Shown: positions 45,304-54,284 of the stretch, piece by piece
How the letters are laid out: each line of letters opens with the position of its first letter
Position numbering within the stretch: the first letter of the stretch is position 1
DNA from: Bacteroidia bacterium
GTDB taxonomy: Bacteria; Bacteroidota; Bacteroidia; Chitinophagales; JAUHXS01
NCBI GenBank assembly: GCA_030426955.1
Contig: JAUHXS010000003.1
Coordinates: forward strand, 62,001-126,000
Direction of reading: 5' to 3'
Length of the DNA: 64,000 nt
Notes under the pieces: generated by a model
The model's database searches: none
Seen by the model: the letters and a program-made list of their open reading frames with translations, nothing else
What the model was told of the DNA's origin: nothing
Made by a program: the position numbers and the translations under genes

Positions 45304-46667
45304 TTATTTTCCTTTTTTTCCTTGCTTTTCTTCTTATTGGTAGTTGGAGGGTTATAAAAATCAGGCGGAAATCCGTTGAGGTTTCTCCAAAGTTCATACC
45401 AAATACTAACATCATTAAGCAATGCCATACCTTGTGCGCCTGAACCCACTCTTAAAAGCTTTGGCCACTTAACATCGCTTTTATCTTGAGCAATTAAAAT
45501 CCTATATAACCCATCTTCGTTAATCATATTTTCTATAGCAACTACCTCGCCACCAAAAGTACCTTGAGATAGATCTGGCCATCCTGCAAATACGATGGCA
45601 GGCCAACCATCAAAAATAAAGCGTACTTTCTGTCCAATTTGTAATAAAGGAATATCCATTGGCCTTACATAGAGGTAGGCAGCTAATTCATAATTAGATG
45701 GCATAATGCTTACCAAGCTTTCGCTTTCTTTAATCGTTTCGCCTATACCAGATTTAAAAATTTTTCCTATATATCCATCTTGAGGAGCTTTTAGATAATA
45801 TAACCCTGTCCGGACTGAATAGTTCATATATTGGTTTTGCATCTTTGTGACCACTGCCTCTGCATTATACATATTAGATAATGCGGCGAATTTTTCTCCT
45901 TCTGCTTTAGCCAATTTATCTCTATACTGATTTTGAATAGTATGTAACTCTACCTCGGCATTGATAATCTCATTTCTACTACTGAGGAGTTTGTTTTCTG
46001 CCCCTACTCTTTTTGCCTGAGTTTCTTGTAATTTTAATCGTTTCTCCTCTAGGTCTGTAAGTGATTTAAGTCCTTCTTCATGCAACTGCTCTGTTCGTTC
46101 ATATTGTCTGTGGGCGATTTCCAAATTGGTCTTTGATGCTTCTAAATCAATACTATCAGATTTGTATTTAAGTTTGGCTTGAAGAATATAGTTTAAAGCT
46201 TGCTCTCTCTTAAGTCTTTTAGTTTTTAGTAAAGCATCTATTTGTGCATCCAAAGACTTTACTTTTTCCATGTAAGAAGTTACCGTCAATTCTTTGGCCT
46301 TTATTTGCTCCTGAGTGTTTTCAAGTAAATTGGGATCAAAATAATCATCTTTAATTTCCGATAAATGCAGAATAGTGTCTCCTTTTTTTACAAAATCGCC
46401 CTCTCTTACAAACCATTTCTCAATTCGACCAGCTATAATAGAATGTATTGTCTGTGGTCTTTGATCAGGATTTAGAGTGGTAACCTCTCCATTTGCACGT
46501 ATATTCTGTGTCCATGGCAATAACAGAATTAGGAATACAGATCCTGTCAAGAATAGAATACTTCTAATAAGTATTCTCCTAGTTTGGGAACGTCTAATCA
46601 TCTTTAGAGAATCGAAAAACTCTAGAGAAATATTGACTTTGGTTTTATGTGATGATACTCCCAGCAT
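45300..46667 (-). CDS. HlyD-family periplasmic adaptor protein
   Basis: 455 residues. One N-terminal membrane anchor (ILIRSILFLTGSVFLILLLPW, ~31-51), then a split biotinyl-lipoyl fold (IIAGRIEKWFVREGDFVKKGDTILHLSEI and YLKAPQDGYIGKIFKSGIGETIK), a long coiled-coil hairpin between them, and a beta-barrel portion (IPLLQIGQKVRFIFDGWPAI). It would bridge the inner-membrane ABC protein to TolC. Its start is 7 bases after the ABC gene. Confidence 0.92.
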   Translation of the reverse strand: MLGVSSHKTKVNISLEFFDSLKMIRRSQTRRILIRSILFLTGSVFLILLLPWTQNIRANGEVTTLNPDQRPQTIHSIIAGRIEKWFVREGDFVKKGDTILHLSEIKDDYFDPNLLENTQEQIKAKELTVTSYMEKVKSLDAQIDALLKTKRLKREQALNYILQAKLKYKSDSIDLEASKTNLEIAHRQYERTEQLHEEGLKSLTDLEEKRLKLQETQAKRVGAENKLLSSRNEIINAEVELHTIQNQYRDKLAKAEGEKFAALSNMYNAEAVVTKMQNQYMNYSVRTGLYYLKAPQDGYIGKIFKSGIGETIKESESLVSIMPSNYELAAYLYVRPMDIPLLQIGQKVRFIFDGWPAIVFAGWPDLSQGTFGGEVVAIENMINEDGLYRILIAQDKSDVKWPKLLRVGSGAQGMALLNDVSIWYELWRNLNGFPPDFYNPPTTNKKKSKEKKENK

Positions 46668-46674
46668 ATTTTTA

Positions 46675-48390
46675 CTATTTTACCATAAATGAGAAATCAT
46701 CTTCGGCTAATAGATCTTTGTATCCTCCTTTATTCCTTACTTTTCCGTCTTGCATCCAAATGATATTATCAATCAGTTTTAAATATTTTCTCTTTCTTGT
46801 TGCAACAATTACTGTTGCCTTTGTTTTCTCAGACATCAAGTATTCAAAAAGCGCATCGATATTTTCATTGTCCAGTAGGTCAAAGCTATCTTTTAAAACG
46901 ATAAGCTTTGGCTTGTGAATTAATGCTCTCACCAATAGTAATTTTAGAGGTACAGTCTCTGGCAAATACTTTCCTCCTGATCTTAGCACTTCATTATATC
47001 CATGCTTTAAATTTTCTATATCCGAGTTTAGCCCAATAATTTTAGACATCTCCTCGATATCTTCTTGAGAAATATTCTCTCTTCCTAAGGTAATATTTTC
47101 TGTTACTGTTCCTTCAAAGATCAAGTCTCTACCAAGGTTCTCCCCTATGTACTTACGGAGGTCCATTATATCAATATTGCCAATTGGAATATCGTTGTAA
47201 GACACAACTCCTTCAAAATCTCTATAGGACCCTGCGGCTAAATGTAAAAACAATGAAGTGCCTGATTTGTCAAACCCAGTAACAGCAACTTTCTCACCAG
47301 CCTTTACAGTGGCATTTAGTTTGTCCACTTTCATTTCATCAGTAATGTTGTGAAAAGTTAGATCTATGAAATGAACATTAATCCCATTTTCACTAGGCTT
47401 TACTTTTAATCCTTCTGGTTCTTCAAGTGGTAGGTCTGTAAAATAACCAATCTTTTCTAGTCCCGTCATTACATCATAAATCGTGTCAAAGCTTAACATT
47501 AGCTTTTCGATAGATGTCATCAACATGATTATGATGACTTCTGCAGCAACAAACTGTCCAATATTCATCTGATTATTAATCACGAGAATACCGCCTATGA
47601 TCAAGAGTCCCCCAGTTATAAAAACCTTGAAAAATACCATGATGAGATACTGAATCGCTAAAATTCTAAAGTGTTTTTTTCTAAATTTTAAATAATTCTT
47701 AACGATTTCATTTGCTCTTTCCAAGGGAAATAAAACGTTTCCGGCCATTTTAAAGCCCTCAAAGGTTCGTGCTAATTCCTCCATCCAATGCACCAACTTA
47801 TATTTAAAGCTAGACTCTTTTATGCTTGACTGAAAGCCAAGAGGTGCGGTAAACCGCAAAGCAATGATAAGCAATATAAATATTGCCAACCCATACATGA
47901 TAAAGAATGGATGATATAACGACAAAAGTAGGATGCCAAAAATAACTTGTAGTGAAGCCCTCGTAAAGTCCAATAAAATTTTAGTGATGCCCTTTTGAAT
48001 AGTTAATGTATCAAAAAAACGGTTTACCATCTCTGGAAGGTTAAACTTCTCTATAGCTTCCCTTTTTAATCGCGGTATTCGATAAGTAAATTCCAATGCA
48101 GAATTAGCAAAAATGCTTTGCTGTAAGTCTTCGGCGAGTGACAACTGAAATATTTGTAAAATACCCGAAACTAAAATGCCAATAATGACGATCACAACAA
48201 GTACATACCAAGACGTAGAATATTGTGAACCAGTAATAAAGTTTATAATAGCCTGTATCCCAAGTGGCAAAGACAAGGTAATGATACCGTTTAAAATAGC
48301 GTATATATTGATATTGATAATAGTCTCCCTATCTAGATTGAGGAGCTTAAAAAAACGCTCTACGGCACTTATACGATTTGTCTTTTCCAT
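46675..48390 (-). CDS. ABC transporter, membrane domain fused to a degenerate ATP-binding domain
   Basis: 571 residues, type I exporter layout: six-helix membrane domain ~1-310, nucleotide-binding domain ~330-571. No C39 peptidase domain. The ATPase motifs are unusual: Walker A reads GFDKSGTS in place of GxxGxGKS/T, Walker B is LIVLKDSF without the canonical Asp-Glu, the signature is RSGGK rather than LSGGQ, the Q-loop lacks Gln and the H-loop lacks His. The fold is still recognisable (LRKYIGENLG; FEGTVTENITLG; LLLVRALIHKPKLIVL). It probably does not hydrolyse ATP in the normal way. First gene of the exporter operon, behind a well-formed promoter. Substrate unknown. Confidence 0.85.
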   Translation of the reverse strand: MEKTNRISAVERFFKLLNLDRETIININIYAILNGIITLSLPLGIQAIINFITGSQYSTSWYVLVVIVIIGILVSGILQIFQLSLAEDLQQSIFANSALEFTYRIPRLKREAIEKFNLPEMVNRFFDTLTIQKGITKILLDFTRASLQVIFGILLLSLYHPFFIMYGLAIFILLIIALRFTAPLGFQSSIKESSFKYKLVHWMEELARTFEGFKMAGNVLFPLERANEIVKNYLKFRKKHFRILAIQYLIMVFFKVFITGGLLIIGGILVINNQMNIGQFVAAEVIIIMLMTSIEKLMLSFDTIYDVMTGLEKIGYFTDLPLEEPEGLKVKPSENGINVHFIDLTFHNITDEMKVDKLNATVKAGEKVAVTGFDKSGTSLFLHLAAGSYRDFEGVVSYNDIPIGNIDIMDLRKYIGENLGRDLIFEGTVTENITLGRENISQEDIEEMSKIIGLNSDIENLKHGYNEVLRSGGKYLPETVPLKLLLVRALIHKPKLIVLKDSFDLLDNENIDALFEYLMSEKTKATVIVATRKRKYLKLIDNIIWMQDGKVRNKGGYKDLLAEDDFSFMVK

Positions 48391-48411
48391 TTTATAAAAT
48401 GGTTATAGTGG

Positions 48412-48441
48412 CAAAGATAATATCATTCCCAAAACTACAAA
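48412..48441 (-). promoter_or_regulatory. sigma-ABfr-type promoter of the exporter operon
   Basis: On the minus strand TTTG (48438-48441), 18 bases, then TATCTTTG (48412-48419), a full -7 match, ending 21 bases before the ABC ATG. The leader would be about 15 nt. Confidence 0.6.
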
Positions 48442-48465
48442 CACTATTTACTGCTAAACAGACAC

Positions 48466-50469
48466 TTAATCAAGAAGACCTCTTTTCAAACATTCTGCTG
48501 CAGTATATCTCCCACCTTTATATAGTCCAATAACAAAGGCATCTTTGTAGCCCATATTCACAGCTTTATTTTTTATAGCCTCTGCTTCACTCAAAGAGTT
48601 GTATCTGCCTAATTCGAATCTTGTGATGCCATCAGCTAGTTTATTTGGTTTTATATCATCTATCTCTTTGAGATCATCATATTTAAACGTGGAGGCGCTT
48701 TTATATGCCGCCACTTGTACCGTAAATACAATATCTTCTTTTGACTTACCTCCATGCTTTTCAACAATTTCATCATAGCTTACACTATCTGTACCTCTAT
48801 CCTCGCTCTCAACGACAATAGTTTTATGCTCAATGTCAATCTTCGCTTTTAACTTCTTTGCTTTCAAATAATCCTCAGAGTATATTTGTATGTACTTGCT
48901 CAGCTCTGTAAAGCTATCTACATCTACCGTGCTAATGGTATCCCAGTAGGTTTCAAAATCCTCGACATCGATTGAAATGATAAAAGACTCGTTAAAAGGT
49001 AGAGTTACCAAAAATTTTCCTGTTTCTTCATTTGCTGTGTGTTGACTCAGAAGGTTCTTCTCCATGTCAAATACGGAAAGCAAGCCACCTCTGATGGTAT
49101 CGTTTGCTGTAACAATACCCTTTAATAAAACTAAGTCTACCGACTGGGTAGTTTGCAATAAACCAGGTGATACTAGATAAATATCATCTTCTCCATGTCC
49201 ACCTTCTCTATCAGAGGACAAATATCCATGTTTCCCATCTGCAGATACCACATAATAAATGTCATCAGCAGCAGTATTTACGGGATAGCCAACGTTGATA
49301 GGCATCCTCCATTCATCGTTTTTATCTTTTATAGAAGTAAAGATGTCAAAGTTGCCTATGCTATTATGCCCTTGCGAGGCATAGTACAATATTTTTCCAT
49401 TTGGGTGAATGAAAGGAGCATCATCATCATATTTGGTATTGATCTTATCACCCATATTTTGTGCCACACCCCAGTCTCCATCGGGTTCTTTATGAGAAAC
49501 ATATAAATCTTTGCCGCCATATCCATCAGGGCGATCACTTGCAAAATATAAAGTCAAGCCATCGGCAGACATGGTCACGCTTCCTTCCCAATACGCTGAA
49601 TTTATATTTTCATTTAATAGCTCAGGCTGAGACCACGTACTTCCTTTTAGGTGACTGATATAGATTTGACCGTTACTTTTACTTTTGTTGATATCACTTC
49701 GGTAAGTAAATAGTATTTGACCGTCTGCTGATAAAGCGATACTCGCATCGTGACCGATTGTATTAATGTTTTCTCCAAGTGGTTTAGCTCCCTCCCAAAC
49801 AGAATCTTTCTTATAGGACCTATATATGTCTTCGTAATAATCTCCATGCTCTGGGTCTGGATTGTAAAAGGCATCTTGCAATCCACCGATTGACTTCTCG
49901 CCTCTGTAGGTGAAAATCAAAACCTCTTCATCTGTAGAAATAACGGGTGCATACTCTCTGTATGGTGTATTGATCTTAGCTCCTAGGTTTGTTATTTTGA
50001 CGTCTATAGCATTTTCTAACAATTCCTCGCCATTTTTACAGTTTTCTATTAAACGCAATAGTCTCTCTTTTTTTTCAGTATTTTTCGTCTGATTTAGCGA
50101 GCTTTGAAATTGAACAATTGCTGAATCATATTGGTGTAGGGTCATATAGGCATACCCCATTAAATATCCAATATCTTCATAATCTTCTTTTTCTTTGGCT
50201 ACATCATGTAACAATGTAAGCGCTTTTTTCTTGTTAACGGATGAGCGCAAATAACATTCCGCTAAATCATATTTATAAGCATATTTCTTGGGATAGCGCT
50301 TAACGAGTTCCTCATAATACGGTACGGCTAGTCTATACTTTTTTTGATCTAAAAACTGTACTGCTGTCTTTTTTAATGTTCCATTTTTCATATCTGCTTG
50401 ACCCAAAAGTTTAAGCCATGGAAGTATGAATAGTAAGGACATTAAGAGTGCTGAAATAACTTTAGGCAT
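48466..50469 (-). CDS. TPR / WD40-like / SPOR-domain outer-envelope protein
   Basis: 667 residues. Signal peptide ~1-24. TPR-like helices ~28-145 (YYEELVKRYPKKYAYKYDLAECYL). Residues ~155-420 carry PD40/TolB-type blades with repeated SADGxxLYFASD (MSADGLTLYFASDRPDGYGG; VSADGKHGYLSSDREGGHGEDDIYLV). A small carboxypeptidase-regulatory-like strand set follows (~425-540). The end (~585-660; VFTVQVAAYKSASTF...LGRYNSLSEAEAIKNKA) is a SPOR domain, which binds denuded peptidoglycan. The order recalls the PorE type, with SPOR in place of the OmpA domain. Stand-alone gene; 75 bases from the ABC gene start. Confidence 0.82.
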   Translation of the reverse strand: MPKVISALLMSLLFILPWLKLLGQADMKNGTLKKTAVQFLDQKKYRLAVPYYEELVKRYPKKYAYKYDLAECYLRSSVNKKKALTLLHDVAKEKEDYEDIGYLMGYAYMTLHQYDSAIVQFQSSLNQTKNTEKKERLLRLIENCKNGEELLENAIDVKITNLGAKINTPYREYAPVISTDEEVLIFTYRGEKSIGGLQDAFYNPDPEHGDYYEDIYRSYKKDSVWEGAKPLGENINTIGHDASIALSADGQILFTYRSDINKSKSNGQIYISHLKGSTWSQPELLNENINSAYWEGSVTMSADGLTLYFASDRPDGYGGKDLYVSHKEPDGDWGVAQNMGDKINTKYDDDAPFIHPNGKILYYASQGHNSIGNFDIFTSIKDKNDEWRMPINVGYPVNTAADDIYYVVSADGKHGYLSSDREGGHGEDDIYLVSPGLLQTTQSVDLVLLKGIVTANDTIRGGLLSVFDMEKNLLSQHTANEETGKFLVTLPFNESFIISIDVEDFETYWDTISTVDVDSFTELSKYIQIYSEDYLKAKKLKAKIDIEHKTIVVESEDRGTDSVSYDEIVEKHGGKSKEDIVFTVQVAAYKSASTFKYDDLKEIDDIKPNKLADGITRFELGRYNSLSEAEAIKNKAVNMGYKDAFVIGLYKGGRYTAAECLKRGLLD

Positions 50470-50594
50470 AACTTTAAGTTACAAATCTTTTTAAGATTAA
50501 GCGTTTAAAAGGCATGAAATAATACTGTCTTCTGAGATATTATTACTTAAGCAAACAAATTTTTGTCGCTACAGATATGGGAATAACAGTATTT

Positions 50595-50628
50595 TTTGCT
50601 CAAGAATTGGTATAATATGCTAACTTTG
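50595..50628 (+). promoter_or_regulatory. promoter of tRNA-Ser
   Basis: TTTG (50595-50598), 22 bases, then TAACTTTG (50621-50628), a full -7 match 11 bases before the tRNA 5' end. Spacing is slightly long but the placement is right for a tRNA promoter. Confidence 0.55.
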
Positions 50629-50639
50629 TTTTGTTCCTT

Positions 50640-50730
<91 letters not shown>

Positions 50731-50884
50731 GAGAATTAATTCTTGAATTTTCTGAAATGAAATCAGATGAAGCTTGATTCAAAATGATTGAATGAAAGAA
50801 AATAAATTGCTTTGCAATTTTCTCAAGAATTGATTTTGACCTTGTGAGCATATGTTCAATGTTATTAATCCCGCCCTCTCTCCA
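50731..50884. repeat. palindromic element bounded by a copy of the tRNA-Ser 3' end
   Basis: An imperfect inverted pair (around 50735-50752 and 50816-50835, AAGAATT cores) encloses a perfect 7-bp hairpin AAATTGC-TTT-GCAATTT (50804-50820). It ends with AATCCCGCCCTCTC (50867-50880), an exact 14-base copy of the tRNA 3' region at 50712-50725, followed by TCCA. From 50885 to the next gene at 51068 only a weak tRNA-like D-arm (minus strand, 50914-50930) is seen. Confidence 0.65.
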
Positions 50885-51067
50885 TCAAGTCTAGGGGTAT
50901 TTCAACCCTACAACTATATCCTCTGAGCTATTTTCAGAATGTAAAAATAAAATGCATAATATTATGAATTACATAAACTTATTACTTTAAGTGACCTTTT
51001 CCAAGCCAAAGACAGGAGGTGTTTTTATTGGCAAGAATTGTACTTAAGCGTTATTTTATTCCCATAA

Positions 51068-52090
51068 ATGGAGCATATGAAATTTTTTTTATCCATCATA
51101 CTAGTAATTATACTCACTGTTTTTCAAGGAATCTGTCAAAACCTTGTGCCCAACCCCAGTTTTGAAAATATGCAAGATTGTCCTCTAGAGTATTACAACT
51201 TTGAATTGGTAGACGACTGGTTTGCTACGACACGAGGAACACCCGATATATTTCATGCTTGTGGAAACAATACAACTGGAATACCCGATAATAGGTGGGG
51301 CAATCAAGAAGCAAGAACAGGGGATGCTTTTGCGGGGTTATATACTTATGCGGTATTTAATGATACAGCTTCTGCAAGAGAGTATATGTCTTGCAAACTT
51401 AACGAAACGCTCGTCATTGGAAAAAAATACGAATTTAAAATACATTTTAATAAGCCTGATGTTTTTAATTGGGCAAGTAAAGATATTAATATCTATTTTT
51501 CTGAAAATTCACCTGAAACAATCTATGGCTCAATACTAGGGGCAATACCTGAGCAGCCTATCGTTTCCAATGAGACAACTTTCGGCTTAAATGATGGCTG
51601 GGAAGAGCTGACCTTCATCTTTGAAGCTGATAAGGAATATGAGTATCTAACAATAGGAAATTTTAAAGAAAATAGCGAAACTGAAAGATCTCAGGTAAAT
51701 AACAATTTATCAGGTCCTGGGTTTAATGGGGATAATGCCTATTTCTACATAGATGATATTTCATTAGAAATGATTGAGGATAGTGTAGAGGAAGATTCGT
51801 CCAATGCAATAGAACCGCATTTTTTTATTCCCAATGTGTTTTCTCCTGATAATAACGGTATAAATGACCTCTTTGCGCTAAGACATAATGAGAGCGTTGT
51901 TGATTATGATATCATAGTACATGATAGGTTCGGGAATATTATCACACAAGTTAGCCCTGGAATAGCCTGGAATGGAAAAGATAATTTAGGGCATACATAT
52001 CCGAGTGGCACATATGTGTATCAAGGCCAAATTTATTTTTTGAATAAGGAGGCTAAGAGGATAAGGGGAACAATATCTTTAATTCAATAA
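51068..52090 (+). CDS. T9SS-exported protein with CBM-like N-terminus and CHU_C tail
   Basis: 340 residues (Met at residue 4 is an alternative start), signal peptide ~1-24. Residues ~25-240 open with NLVPNPSFENMQDCP and include TPDIFHACGNN and a jelly-roll-type strand pattern (KYEFKIHFNKPD; YFYIDDISLEMI) resembling carbohydrate-binding-like modules. The tail (HFFIPNVFSPDNNGINDLFAL...IIVHDRFGNII) is a CHU_C type B T9SS signal. It ends 2 bases before the convergent lipoprotein gene. A role in surface binding is inferred. Confidence 0.88.
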   Translation: MEHMKFFLSIILVIILTVFQGICQNLVPNPSFENMQDCPLEYYNFELVDDWFATTRGTPDIFHACGNNTTGIPDNRWGNQEARTGDAFAGLYTYAVFNDTASAREYMSCKLNETLVIGKKYEFKIHFNKPDVFNWASKDINIYFSENSPETIYGSILGAIPEQPIVSNETTFGLNDGWEELTFIFEADKEYEYLTIGNFKENSETERSQVNNNLSGPGFNGDNAYFYIDDISLEMIEDSVEEDSSNAIEPHFFIPNVFSPDNNGINDLFALRHNESVVDYDIIVHDRFGNIITQVSPGIAWNGKDNLGHTYPSGTYVYQGQIYFLNKEAKRIRGTISLIQ

Positions 52091-52092
52091 CA

Positions 52093-52599
52093 TTACCGAA
52101 CGTGATGAAGGTGAGTTGACCTATAGCACCCCTGTAGCTTTGTATAGGAAATAGCAGTAACTTTATTGCCATCCATCACTAGCTCTAAATCCCAATCTAC
52201 TCCGTCAATAAAAATTCTGGAAAAAAAAGTATCTCCTGCTGCCGATTGTCCCTTGAAAACATCGTAGGCAAAATACTCTCGATCTTTCACACTCCATTGA
52301 TTACCAAAAATGTCAGTAGTTTGGTATTCATAATCAAAGTACCCATAAAAAGGTCTTGTGGTTCCTGCGACATCAGGACCGTCAATCGCTTTTTTTCCAG
52401 TAAAAACTAATGTTCCAGGATTGCTCACAGAAAAAGAAACACCATCAGGTGAGTTTTGACAACCTTGTACATTGTTGAGTATCATTTCATATTTTTCAAT
52501 CTTATACTTGCCCTTGATTTCTCTTTCTAGTATACGTTCTTTGGAGCAAGAGTATAGTACAAAAATTGTGGTAAATAGTAGTAAGGTAAATCTTATCAT
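52093..52599 (-). CDS. lipoprotein, unrecognised
   Basis: 168 residues. Lipobox LYSC with the acylated cysteine ~18 (MIRFTLLLFTTIFVLYSCSKE). The rest is beta-rich (KYKIEKYEMILNN; GTLVFTGKKAIDGPD; WDLELVMDGNKVTAIS), in the style of lipocalin-like lipoproteins. It lies 6 bases after the 141-residue lipoprotein gene, probably cotranscribed and distantly related by layout. Confidence 0.78.
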   Translation of the reverse strand: MIRFTLLLFTTIFVLYSCSKERILEREIKGKYKIEKYEMILNNVQGCQNSPDGVSFSVSNPGTLVFTGKKAIDGPDVAGTTRPFYGYFDYEYQTTDIFGNQWSVKDREYFAYDVFKGQSAAGDTFFSRIFIDGVDWDLELVMDGNKVTAISYTKLQGCYRSTHLHHVR

Positions 52600-52604
52600 G
52601 ACTG

Positions 52605-53030
52605 TTATTTTGATAGGTAATATTTAGTACTAGGTGTTCCCCCATCCTTAAAAATGAGTACCTTCTTTGTCATTAATTCTATAAATAAACCATTTGGACG
52701 TCCATCTTTTGCATATAAAGTAAAAACCATATCTGTTGAACCCTCAAAAAAATCATATCCAAGAACTTCTTCAGCACCTTTGTCATCTGTGTAGGTAACT
52801 TCTTGAACCTGATTATTATTTACGACGTAAGTGTAATCTTCAAGTTGAAAGTCTTTCTTTGTAAATTTGAAAGTGCCTGCATCTTCAGCTACTGTGTCGT
52901 TGTATATCACTTTATCAATGTTCCATTTCCCTATAATTGCTTTACGAGCAGTCTTTTCCTTGTCTTTGCTACAGCTAGTAAAAAGCACAATAAATCCAGC
53001 AAAGGCAATAAAAAAAATCCTTTTAGTCAT
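52605..53030 (-). CDS. lipocalin-like lipoprotein
   Basis: 141 residues. Lipobox LFTSC at Cys20 (FAGFIVLFTSCSKDKEK). The body starts AIIGKWNIDKVIYND, the common opening of lipocalin-like domains of Bacteroidota, followed by paired beta strands ending KKVLIFKDGGTPSTKYYLSK. First gene of a two-lipoprotein pair. Ligand unknown. Confidence 0.8.
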   Translation of the reverse strand: MTKRIFFIAFAGFIVLFTSCSKDKEKTARKAIIGKWNIDKVIYNDTVAEDAGTFKFTKKDFQLEDYTYVVNNNQVQEVTYTDDKGAEEVLGYDFFEGSTDMVFTLYAKDGRPNGLFIELMTKKVLIFKDGGTPSTKYYLSK

Positions 53031-53381
53031 AAAATCACTTTAAATAATGAAAAACAGTCGTTAAACTGCAATCTATATAATGGGAGTCAAACATAAAATA
53101 TTTCTATTATATAGATCGAGGTAAAACGGAGCAAAATTAAGCTATTTAACTTATTTTTTCTATAAAATAAAGCTGGGAGATTTAAAATGAGAAATCTAAT
53201 AATTGCTTGTATCAGAGCTAGTATTAAGTAGGCTAGTTTTCTAAATATAAATATTTGTAAATCAATACTAATATGGTTCGAGGAGGTTAATTGAAGCCTG
53301 ATAGTATCGATTAATTAGAGTTTTTATATAGCTCATTTATATTTACCTTGCTTGTATAATACAAAACATAAGTAAAAGGGT
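53031..53381. other. intergenic stretch with an 11-bp inverted repeat
   Basis: A divergent gap between two lipoprotein genes. ATCTATATAAT (53071-53081) and ATTATATAGAT (53106-53116) are perfect inverted arms with a 24-base loop, close upstream of the minus-strand lipoprotein pair; a regulatory dyad is possible. I see no other feature and no convincing gene. Confidence 0.45.
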
Positions 53382-54275
53382 ATGAAACAAAAAATTAAAT
53401 TAGCAACTACGATACTCTTATGCTTTGTAGTTTTTTCTTGTAAAAAGGAAAAAACTGTTGTTCCTGAAGATATTTCAGACCAACCTATCGTGCTAGGCTG
53501 TTCTGATGAAGCTGCTTTAAATTACAATGCTGATGCAAATATGAATGAAGGCTGTATTTATCAATCCGACATAAAAGCTGAGCAAAAGGCATTGGGTATT
53601 TATTTTACAAGTACAGGCTGTCCGAGCTGTGGAGGTGGAGGAACGGCTGCGTTTCAAACCATTGTAGATAATAATTCGCCAGATGTCATTCCAATATCAG
53701 TTCATGTAAAATATGGAGACCCCTATATTCTAGAGGAGTCTGATGAATTAGCTAGTATCATTGGATATGGATTTCAAACACCATACTATTTTATAGGAGA
53801 ATACGACGTTATGGTAATATCTGGAGGGACGATACATATGTCACAAGTTCTTACCAAAGCTTCAAACAGGGTAGCGTCAATTGTTAATAATGATCCCATT
53901 ATTAGCTCAACCAGTAAATTGGTTTTTGAAGATACCATTTTAAGGGTGTACTATGTTGCTGAGTTTTTACAATCGGTAGAAGGGCAGTATTCTATAGCAG
54001 TCTATTTATTAGAAGATGAAACGGTCTACCCACAATCTAATGGAAGCACTGATCCATACTACCATCAGTATGTATGGAGTGTCGCAATAAATGGAACTAT
54101 AGGGGAAAGTATAGTTGAAAATGGATCAGAGGTAGGTCAAACTTTTGTGGGAAGCAAGACTATTGAGTTTGAAAAAAGATGGAATGCCAACAATCTATAT
54201 GCGATCACTGTTATCTGGAAAGATGGAGAAGAAATAGTCAATGTTTCTAAATCCAGTGGCAACAGTCTTTTGTAG
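53382..54275 (+). CDS. Omp28-related lipoprotein with thioredoxin-like fold
   Basis: 297 residues. Lipobox VVFSC at ~20. Residues ~40-60 (GCSDEAALNYNADANMNEGC) match the GCTDxxAxNYNPxAxxDDGSC module frequent in marine Bacteroidota. The Omp28 domain follows (KALGIYFTSTGCPSCGGGGTAAFQTI), with a thioredoxin-like CPSC pair, then beta strands (FQTPYYFIGEYDVMVISGGTIH; KLVFEDTILRVYYVAEF). Surface lipoprotein; whether CPSC is redox-active is not known. Confidence 0.85.
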   Translation: MKQKIKLATTILLCFVVFSCKKEKTVVPEDISDQPIVLGCSDEAALNYNADANMNEGCIYQSDIKAEQKALGIYFTSTGCPSCGGGGTAAFQTIVDNNSPDVIPISVHVKYGDPYILEESDELASIIGYGFQTPYYFIGEYDVMVISGGTIHMSQVLTKASNRVASIVNNDPIISSTSKLVFEDTILRVYYVAEFLQSVEGQYSIAVYLLEDETVYPQSNGSTDPYYHQYVWSVAINGTIGESIVENGSEVGQTFVGSKTIEFEKRWNANNLYAITVIWKDGEEIVNVSKSSGNSLL

Positions 54276-54284
54276 TTCTAAGTC

